A stretch of 33,969 nt of DNA, from the NCBI RefSeq assembly GCF_009765355.1, contig NZ_VTHK01000082.1:1-33969 (forward strand), written 5' to 3'. Under the pieces are notes generated by a model. It worked only from the letters and a program-made list of their open reading frames with translations. It was not told the origin of the DNA and searched no databases. The position numbers were made by a program, and so were the translations under genes. Positions within the stretch are counted from its first letter, which is position 1. Each line of letters begins with the position of its first letter. Shown in pieces: positions 8,593 to 33,969 of this stretch. Source of the stretch: Amycolatopsis anabasis. Lineage in GTDB: Bacteria; Actinomycetota; Actinomycetes; Mycobacteriales; Pseudonocardiaceae.

Positions 8593-8596
<4 letters not shown>
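3890..8596 (-). CDS. PKS-C: terminal PKS protein, KS-AT(dead)-DH-like-ACP-TE
   Basis: This 1568-aa protein adds the last extender unit and releases the chain. The N-terminus (about 18-46) is a charged helix of cis-AT docking type. KS spans 46-472, with Cys218 (TACSSS), His353 (ETHGTGT) and His392 (GNIGH), all intact. A decayed AT follows at about 610-840: the serine motif GHSxGE reads GDGVGE (701-706) and the small subdomain is shortened. VVLPGYPF is at 846-853. A double-hotdog domain (about 885-1170) lacks the DH histidine motif but keeps the second-half Asp (HPGVLDSCAQ, Asp1072). ACP is at about 1200-1275 (GFDSL, Ser1234). TE is at about 1312-1566 (GHSWGS, Ser1390; Asp1517 or Asp1518 and His1546 complete the triad) and is most like stand-alone type II thioesterases. 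The start overlaps the PKS-B stop as ATGA. GGAGG (8601-8605) lies 4 nt before this ATG and 10 nt before a second ATG two codons in, so the true start may be 8590. Confidence 0.9.
3899..4663 (-). other. PKS-C thioesterase domain, type II-like
   Basis: Alpha/beta-hydrolase domain. LICFPHGFGSADMYDGW, the strand VCPVKLPG, RLHEP, GHSWGSLFAYRLA and a late GDHSF are the landmarks of type II (editing) thioesterases such as those beside NRPS and rifamycin-type clusters. Here the domain is fused after the last ACP, where a type I chain-releasing TE is usual. Probable triad: Ser1390, Asp1517/1518, His1546. It would hydrolyse or cyclise the product from the ACP. Confidence 0.8.
5087..5944 (-). other. PKS-C atypical DH-like double-hotdog domain
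   Basis: The position and second half (HPGVLDSCAQ) fit a PKS dehydratase. The first half reads LADNSGVVHMGYFVEML instead of LADHxVxGxxxLPG: the catalytic His is replaced by Asn and three residues are missing. The sequence DNSGVVHMGYF resembles the helix motif of 4HBT-type hotdog thioesterases. Normal dehydration is therefore doubtful, and the module has no KR to supply a hydroxyl. It may be structural, or it may act as a cyclase or hydrolase; this is unresolved. Confidence 0.65.
6077..6769 (-). other. PKS-C vestigial acyltransferase
   Basis: After the KS, residues PKLVYAFGASADGLAAAVASL to VDWAAHH follow the course of a cis-AT domain: a Gln-Gly-Ser start (now FGASAD), WHPAFARRYDEVLAL, then CALAEALIDWGVAPEV. 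Next is GDGVGE in place of GHSxGE, and last GIDVDWAA. The nucleophile serine and its neighbouring histidine are both gone. About 100 residues of the middle, including the small subdomain, are lost. It cannot transfer acyl groups by the usual route. Confidence 0.8.
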
Positions 8597-28611
<20,015 letters not shown>

Positions 28612-28623
28612 AGTCGAGTCCTC

Positions 28624-31600
28624 TCAACGGCGGTCGGCCAGTAGGGCGTCGGCCGCGTCGGGGTCAAGGCGGCCCGCGTAGATCTCTTCGAGCAGCTCGT
28701 CGAGGTTGTCTGTCCTGTTCGGACGATCGGCTCGGTTGGCGTCGTTCGCGTTCGTGGCGGCGGGCCGGGTCGGCAGGATTCCGGAAAGGAACGTGCCCAG
28801 CGCGGTGACCGTGGGGTGTTCGTACAGCCGCGTCGACTCGATATCGACACCCAGCTCCATCGACAGCTCCCGCACCCACTCCACGCCCACGATCGAGTCC
28901 AGACCCATCTCCGTGAAACTCCGATCCAGCTCGATCTCCGACTCGTCCACGAACAACTGCCCCGCCAACGTCCGCACCAACAACTCCTCCAACGCGCCGG
29001 AATCCACAACGGACACTGATGGGGCCGGAAGGGGATCGGCCGAAACGACCGCGGGAGCCGGGGACTCCGGCGCGGTCGGCACCGAACCGGCACCGGATCC
29101 GACGAGCGGCGCCAGATACCCCGCCAGCGCCGTCACCGTCGGATGTTCGTACAGCCGCGTCGACTCGATATCGACACCCAGCTCCATCGACAGCTCCCAC
29201 ACCCACTCCACGCCCACGATCGAGTCCAGACCCATCTCCGTGAAACTCCGATCCAGCTCGATCTCCGACTCGTCCACGAACAACTGCCCCGCCAACGTCC
29301 GCACCAACAACTCCTCCAACACCGCTGAATCGATCCCCGGTGCGACGGGGTCGGCGGGCGCCTGCGCCGCGACCGGTGCGGCCTGCTCGACGGGTTCCGC
29401 GAGCACGACCGGCGCGACCGGGGCAGCAGGCACGACCGTGGACTCCGGCAGCGGCACGAGCCTGATCCCGCTTGGTTTCGGCAGCGTCCGGCGCGGCTCG
29501 ACGGCCACCCGTTCGGGCGGTTCCAACACCGTCCGCGCCCGCGCCGCCAGAGCTACCGTCGCCGCACCCGGAGCAACCGGAGCCGGAACCGGTGCGACCA
29601 CGGCCACCGGAGAAGCCGGAGCAACCGGAAGCACGGCGGCAGGCGCGGACCCGTTCGGCACCGTCGCCCGCGAATCGCCCGGTGTCGACGCGAACGCGGC
29701 GGCCCGCCTGCGCGAGGCACGCAGGTCGGCCCAGTGTCGGTTTCGCGCGAACGGGTAGCCGGGCAGGTCGAGCCGAGGCGCGGGCGGCACCCCCTCGGGC
29801 CGTGCGCTCGGCACGTAGCCCAGCGTGTAGAGCCGGGCGAGTGCCACGGCGTTGTCGTGCAGTTCGGCATCGTCGGCACGCGTAGCGGCGAGCCGGTCGA
29901 CGGTCTCCTGCAGCACCTTCTCCGCAGCGGCGTTCGACTCGGCCCGACCGACGAACGCCCCCGGCGGCGGGGTGGCCGCCCCACGCAGCGCGTTGATCAC
30001 CTCGACGGCGTGCGCGGGCGACCGGACGACGACGGCCACGCGGTGATCGAGGTGGTCGCGTCCGAACAACAGGGTGTGGCTGAGCACGGCCACCAACCCC
30101 GGCTTGTGCGGTGTCCGCTCGAGCCACGCGGCGACGTCGGCGAGCCGCTGGTCGAGCGCCTGCGCGGTGCGCGCGGAAAACACCAGCACGTGCTCAGGAG
30201 CGTCGGTCCAACCAACCCAGGTTTCGGCCCGCGGCGGGCGGTACTCGACGACGGCGTGCGCGTTGGTGCCGCTCATGCCGAACGCATTCGTCGCCCCGCG
30301 CCTCACGTCGTCGCCGGGCCACGGCACGGGTTCGGGGCTTGCCGTCACCGGGGCGTCCTGCCAGGCGATGTAGTCGTTCGGGTGTGACAGACCGATCGTC
30401 GGCGGAATGGCGCCCCGCCGCAGCGACGAGATCAGCGCGATGAGGTTCACGACGCCGGACGCGGCGAGCGCGTGGCCGAGGTTCGACTTCGTCGACGTGA
30501 GGTGCCAGGAGACGCCGACGGTGCCGGAATCGCCTGCCGCCTTGAGCGCGTCGATGACGGCGTTGACCTCCACCGGGTCACCCAATTTCGTGCCGGTGCC
30601 GTGCGCGACGAGGTGTCGCACGCTCGCCGGCTCGATGTCGTGCTCGCGCCACACCCGGGTGAGCAGTTCGGTCTGAGCCGCGCCGCTGGGCGCGGTGATC
30701 CCGTTGGTGCGGCCGTCGTAGTTGACGCCGGTGGCCAGCAGCGTGGCGTGCGGGACGGTGGTCGCACCTGCCGCGACCTCCGGGCTCGCGAGCACCACCG
30801 CCGCGACGGCCTCGGCGGGGATCATGCCGTCGGCGGCGGCGTCGAAGGCGCGGCACACGCCCGTGGCGGAGAGCATTCCGGCGCGCGCCATCGCGCCGTA
30901 CACGTGCGGCGCGAGCATCAGGTTCACCCCGGCGACGACGGCGATGTCGCAGTCGCCCGCGGCGATCGCCTGCCGTGCCTGGTGCACGGCGACGAGACCG
31001 GACGAGCACGCGGTGTTCGTCGCCAGCGCCGGGCCGTGCAGGCCGAGGAAGTACGACAGCCGCGACGCGAGAATCGCGTTGGAGTTGGCGGTGATGCTCA
31101 CCTCGGACACCGGGTAGTGGTCGTAGTCGCCCTCCTCAGCGCCCACGAAGACGGCGACCCGGTACCGCCGGAGGTCGCCGGTGGTGAGACCAGCGTCCTC
31201 GATGGCGTGCCAGCACTCCTGAAGCAGCAACCGCTGGCGCGGGTCCATGCCGTCGGCCTCGCGGGGGGAGATCTGGAAGAACGCCGGGTCGAACTCCTCC
31301 ACGCCCGCCACGAAGCCCGCGCGGACCAGGGTGCGTTCCGCCGGGTCGAAGCCGAGTTCCTGCCACCTCCCGGCGCGGTCGGCAGGCAGTTCCGAGACGG
31401 CGTCGCGGCCCTCGGCCAGCAGCCGCCACAACGCGTCGACGTCGTCGGCACCGGGGAACCGGCCCGCCATGCCGAGCACGGCGACAGGATCGTTCACCTG
31501 GCGCGCACGGCCGCATGCGGGGGGCGCGGGACGCGGGCGGTCGACGCGGGCGCGACCGGTGCCGCGCGAGGCGGGGGCTGCCGAACGCGTGGGCTTCGCC

Positions 31601-33969
31601 GCCTCCCGGTAGGCGTCCACGAGGACGTCGCCATACCGCTCGAACAGCGTGGGCACGAGCCGGTCGACCGTGGGCGCGCCGAAGAACAGGTCGGGGGTCA
31701 CGGTCCTGCCGAGCCGTCCGCCGAGCACGGCCGCGAGATCGGCGAGCAGGATCGAGTCGAACCCGAACTCCGCGAAGTTCGTCGCCGGGTGCACTCGCTC
31801 GAACGGGATGCTCAGCACCTTCCCGATCGCTTCCCGCACCTCCCAGGCGAGGCATTCTTCGGCCGTCCAGCCCGTCATGTGCGAGCGGCGCAGAGCTCCG
31901 GTGGACGCCGTTTCACCAGTGGCCACGGCGACGAGGTTCGAGTCCGTCGGCACGGACGCCGCGCTGCGGTCGGCGATGAGGCGGGTGATCGTCCAGAGGG
32001 GCGCGCCGTGTTCGTCGTAGGCGGTGAGGTCGCAACGGTGCTCGCTCTCGGTCGTCGCCGCTCGCACGTGCAGCCACGCCGCGTCCGCGGTGGACGGGGA
32101 GAATCGCGCCTGCTCGATCCGCACCACGTCCCCGGCGTGCGCGACGGCATCCGGGAGCAGGCCGGGTTCGAGCACCAGCTCACCCGAGCCGGGGACGCGG
32201 GCGCGTTCGACGTCGACGGCGACGAGCACGCCCTCGCCACCCCCGTCCAGCGCTGTCCGCAGCTCGTCGAGCGTGGGCGCGGCCGGCGGCTCGGTCAGTG
32301 CGCCGAAACCGAGCGCGTAGACGTGGCGCCGCTCGTCGGCGCCTTCGGTGTCCACCGTCTGTTTGGCCTGTTCGGTCTTTCCGGCCTGTTCGGAGGCGAC
32401 ACTGGCGATCTGCCACTCGACGCGGTCACCCGGTCCGCCGCCGAGCACGACCTCGACCTCGACCGCACCGGAGCCGGGCAGCACCATTGGTTCGAGTAAC
32501 TCCACATCGGACAGTTCGACCGGAACGTCGTCGGCACCGTGGGCGATCGCGACGGCGGCACGAGCCATCTCGAGCAACACCTCGTCCGGGACGACGACCG
32601 GAACATCGGAAGCGCAGTGGATCTCGCGACCGACCGTAGATGCCCGGAGCGAACTACGGAACACCACACCGTCCAACGTGGACTCGTTGCGCTGGACGAA
32701 CGCGTGCGGCGCCACGTTCCCGCCGCCGAGCGCGGTCATCGGTGGTCCCTCCGCCCAGTAGTGCTCGCGGGCGAAGGGGTAGCCAGGGAGGTCGAGGTGG
32801 GGCAGTGGCGGGGCCTGCCGTGGCAGTGTGGTGCGCGGGTCGTAGCCGGTGACGTAGAGGTGGGCCAGTGCGGTGCAGTGGTCGTGGTCGTCGCTACCGA
32901 GCGCGGAAGCGTCGGCCAGCAGCGAACCGAGGGTGCGTTCGAGGAGGGGTTCGGCCGACGCGTCCTGGTCGAGGACGCCGGTGCGACCGCCTGCCGCGCC
33001 GCCGCCGAGCAGGTCGGCGGCGTGGTGTAGGGACGTGACGATGAAGGCGGCGCGGTGGGCATGGTGGTCGCGGTGCCACCACAACTTGTGCGCCAGCACG
33101 GGCAACAACCCCGGCTCGTCCGATTCGGCGTGCTTCCGGCACCAGGCCGCGAGATCGGCGATCCGCCGGGCAAGCGCCTCAGCGGTGGCCGCCGACACCA
33201 CCAGCACATGCTCCGCCACCGCCAACGGCGCCCACGCCGACACCCCAGGCACGCCACCACCCTCAACAACGGGAGCCTCCAGCACCACATGCGCGTTAGT
33301 GCCGCTCATCCCGAACGCACTCACCGCACCAATCCGCACATCCGGCACCGACGAAGACGGCCACGGCCCAGCCTCGGCACGCACGGCCAGACCACCCTCA
33401 CCCCAACGCACGTACTCGTTCAGCCCGGCAGGCTCGCCAGCCGACGCACCGGCGGCCAGATCACGCGGAATCGACGGCGGAATGACACCAGTCCGCAACG
33501 ACTGCACCAACCCAATCAGACTCACCACACCCGACGCCGCCAGCGAATGCCCCACATTCGACTTCGACGACGTCACCACACACTCACCACCGGAGGTGTC
33601 GTCGCGGAGCACGTCGGCCAGCGCGTTGAGCTCCACCGGATCACCCAGCTTCGTGCCAGTGCCATGCGCCACCACATGTCCCACCGAACCCGGCGCCACA
33701 CCGGCCTTTTCCCACACCGACCGCACCAACTCCGCCTGCGCCTTACCGGACGGCGCCGTGATCCCGTTCGTCCGCCCGTCGTAATTCACACCGCTACCAG
33801 CAACCCGCGCATACGCGGACAAACCACAATCCTCAATGACCCGTTCCGAGGCCAGCACCACCACCGCCACCGCCTCCGCAGGCACCAACCCATCCGCCGA
33901 CCCCAAGAACGCCGCACACCGACCCGAAGGCGACACCATCCCCGCCCGCACCATCGCCACATAGGCGAA
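28624..33969 (-). CDS. PKS-A: AT-less PKS ending in tandem beta-branching ACPs (5' end outside the window)
   Basis: This gene is partial: the frame is open to the window edge and enters in the middle of a KS, so the ATG at 33960 is internal. Numbered from that ATG (1778 aa): KS C-terminal half to about 235 (His99, His138; its Cys lies outside); LPGYPF 391-396; degenerate DH about 412-675; ACP about 705-785 (GFDSI, Ser736); KS 825-1240 (NTACSSG Cys985, His1120, His1163); LPGYPF 1399-1404; a Pro/Ala/Val-rich linker of about 140 aa; two near-identical ACPs (Ser1580 and Ser1689); and a tail (1753-1778) that looks like a docking hairpin. There is no KR and no AT. Both KS domains share a sequence style (SxxGVNYDGRTNGITAPSG, AHGTGTKLGDPVE) that differs from PKS-B. 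Leu488 is a TTA codon. It is followed after 12 nt by PKS-B. Confidence 0.93.
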   Translation of the reverse strand, partial: FAYVAMVRAGMVSPSGRCAAFLGSADGLVPAEAVAVVVLASERVIEDCGLSAYARVAGSGVNYDGRTNGITAPSGKAQAELVRSVWEKAGVAPGSVGHVVAHGTGTKLGDPVELNALADVLRDDTSGGECVVTSSKSNVGHSLAASGVVSLIGLVQSLRTGVIPPSIPRDLAAGASAGEPAGLNEYVRWGEGGLAVRAEAGPWPSSSVPDVRIGAVSAFGMSGTNAHVVLEAPVVEGGGVPGVSAWAPLAVAEHVLVVSAATAEALARRIADLAAWCRKHAESDEPGLLPVLAHKLWWHRDHHAHRAAFIVTSLHHAADLLGGGAAGGRTGVLDQDASAEPLLERTLGSLLADASALGSDDHDHCTALAHLYVTGYDPRTTLPRQAPPLPHLDLPGYPFAREHYWAEGPPMTALGGGNVAPHAFVQRNESTLDGVVFRSSLRASTVGREIHCASDVPVVVPDEVLLEMARAAVAIAHGADDVPVELSDVELLEPMVLPGSGAVEVEVVLGGGPGDRVEWQIASVASEQAGKTEQAKQTVDTEGADERRHVYALGFGALTEPPAAPTLDELRTALDGGGEGVLVAVDVERARVPGSGELVLEPGLLPDAVAHAGDVVRIEQARFSPSTADAAWLHVRAATTESEHRCDLTAYDEHGAPLWTITRLIADRSAASVPTDSNLVAVATGETASTGALRRSHMTGWTAEECLAWEVREAIGKVLSIPFERVHPATNFAEFGFDSILLADLAAVLGGRLGRTVTPDLFFGAPTVDRLVPTLFERYGDVLVDAYREAAKPTRSAAPASRGTGRARVDRPRPAPPACGRARQVNDPVAVLGMAGRFPGADDVDALWRLLAEGRDAVSELPADRAGRWQELGFDPAERTLVRAGFVAGVEEFDPAFFQISPREADGMDPRQRLLLQECWHAIEDAGLTTGDLRRYRVAVFVGAEEGDYDHYPVSEVSITANSNAILASRLSYFLGLHGPALATNTACSSGLVAVHQARQAIAAGDCDIAVVAGVNLMLAPHVYGAMARAGMLSATGVCRAFDAAADGMIPAEAVAAVVLASPEVAAGATTVPHATLLATGVNYDGRTNGITAPSGAAQTELLTRVWREHDIEPASVRHLVAHGTGTKLGDPVEVNAVIDALKAAGDSGTVGVSWHLTSTKSNLGHALAASGVVNLIALISSLRRGAIPPTIGLSHPNDYIAWQDAPVTASPEPVPWPGDDVRRGATNAFGMSGTNAHAVVEYRPPRAETWVGWTDAPEHVLVFSARTAQALDQRLADVAAWLERTPHKPGLVAVLSHTLLFGRDHLDHRVAVVVRSPAHAVEVINALRGAATPPPGAFVGRAESNAAAEKVLQETVDRLAATRADDAELHDNAVALARLYTLGYVPSARPEGVPPAPRLDLPGYPFARNRHWADLRASRRRAAAFASTPGDSRATVPNGSAPAAVLPVAPASPVAVVAPVPAPVAPGAATVALAARARTVLEPPERVAVEPRRTLPKPSGIRLVPLPESTVVPAAPVAPVVLAEPVEQAAPVAAQAPADPVAPGIDSAVLEELLVRTLAGQLFVDESEIELDRSFTEMGLDSIVGVEWVWELSMELGVDIESTRLYEHPTVTALAGYLAPLVGSGAGSVPTAPESPAPAVVSADPLPAPSVSVVDSGALEELLVRTLAGQLFVDESEIELDRSFTEMGLDSIVGVEWVRELSMELGVDIESTRLYEHPTVTALGTFLSGILPTRPAATNANDANRADRPNRTDNLDELLEEIYAGRLDPDAADALLADRR
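28627..28710 (-). other. PKS-A C-terminal docking segment
   Basis: LDELLEEIYAGRLDPDAADA then LLADRR has the same hydrophobic-helix, G-R-L turn, A-x-x-LL shape as the PKS-B N-terminus. Both sides of this junction thus look hairpin-like. The assignment is by pattern only. Confidence 0.4.
28817..28993 (-). repeat. ACP duplication, copy B
   Basis: This 177-bp stretch matches 29144-29320 with a single mismatch (28872 against 29199), at an offset of 327 bp. It encodes most of the second tandem ACP. The mismatch changes TGG (Trp, first ACP) to CGG (Arg, second ACP) two residues after the flag tryptophan. Confidence 0.95.
29144..29320 (-). repeat. ACP duplication, copy A
   Basis: Partner of 28817-28993, encoding most of the first tandem ACP. 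The linkers on both sides differ between copies, so the identity stops sharply at the ACP edges. Confidence 0.95.
31606..33969 (-). other. PKS-A first visible module: KS(partial)-DH(degenerate)-ACP
   Basis: The C-terminal half of the KS has AHGTGTKLGDPVE and SNVGH intact. The DH-like domain has HCASDVPVVVP where HxxxGxxxxP is expected: the glycine is lost and the His is out of register. EPGLLPDAVAHAG stands where HPxLLDxxxQ is expected. It is probably inactive. The ACP reads GFDSILLAD. No KR is present, so a beta-ketone is expected unless an enzyme acts in trans. Confidence 0.8.
32497..32499 (-). promoter_or_regulatory. rare TTA leucine codon in PKS-A
   Basis: Leu488, in the degenerate DH (DVELLEP), is encoded by TTA. 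It is the second in-frame TTA found in the three PKS genes; I saw none in PKS-C. Confidence 0.6.

Larger units (their letters stand above)
28789..31488 (-). other. PKS-A last module: KS-ACP-ACP with beta-branching mark
   Basis: The KS (Cys985, His1120, His1163 in PKS-A numbering) is followed by no reducing domain. It ends in two ACPs, each with GLDSIVGVEW, where Trp sits six residues after the pantetheine serine (Trp1586, Trp1695). That tryptophan is the published flag for carriers served by an HMG-CoA synthase cassette, which turns the beta-ketone into a carbon branch. No such cassette is in the window. Confidence 0.85.

Noticed and set aside
28789..29319. Possibility that the ACP repeat is a CRISPR array or mobile repeat
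   Set aside because: Only two copies, both in frame and encoding a complete carrier protein with its serine motif.
28816..29328. Two identical short plus-strand frames
   Set aside because: They are duplicates only because they lie opposite the repeated ACP DNA.

Overview
This is GC-rich actinobacterial DNA, shown by the strong third-position GC bias, Shine-Dalgarno sites, a TTG start and rare TTA codons; I cannot name the genus. Most of it (3890-33969, minus strand) is the 3' end of a large modular type I polyketide synthase (PKS) operon of trans-acyltransferase type. Three genes are read right to left and almost touch: PKS-A (28624-33969, 5' end outside the window), PKS-B (8593-28611, 6672 aa) and PKS-C (3890-8596, 1568 aa). 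No module has an intact acyltransferase (AT), so malonyl units must be loaded by a separate AT encoded elsewhere.

Predicted chain building, in order. PKS-A: KS (C-terminal half)-DH(degenerate)-ACP, then KS-ACP-ACP. The last two ACPs are almost identical and carry the tryptophan six residues after the active serine that marks beta-branching carriers. PKS-B: three KS-DH-KR-ACP modules (each predicted to make an E double bond), one bare KS-ACP module (keto), then KS-ACP-KR with the KR after the carrier (hydroxyl). PKS-C: KS-AT(dead)-DH-like-ACP-TE, which adds a last unit and releases the product. The inferred tail is a beta-branch, a conjugated triene, a ketone, a hydroxyl and a 3-oxo acyl end that could lactonise to a dihydropyrone. 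I did not recognise the compound.

The most unusual feature is that the line looks like a hybrid. PKS-A and PKS-B have trans-AT style sequence and short hairpin-like docking ends. The PKS-B/PKS-C junction and the PKS-C module look like cis-AT PKS: a coiled-coil N-terminus, a typical cis-AT KS, and an AT relic in which the GHSxGE motif has become GDGVGE. PKS-A also has codon-usage islands and a 177-bp duplication with one mismatch, both signs of recent recombination.

The left 3.9 kb is the cluster's flank: a beta-carbonic anhydrase remnant (minus), a STAS anti-anti-sigma factor gene, a second truncated STAS piece, a small AbrB-family regulator gene (minus), a divergent membrane glycosyltransferase gene (GT39-like), and a relic of a group II intron reverse transcriptase. 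Together these suggest a cluster boundary worn by gene decay and mobile DNA. I saw no tRNA, rRNA, CRISPR array or complete insertion sequence.
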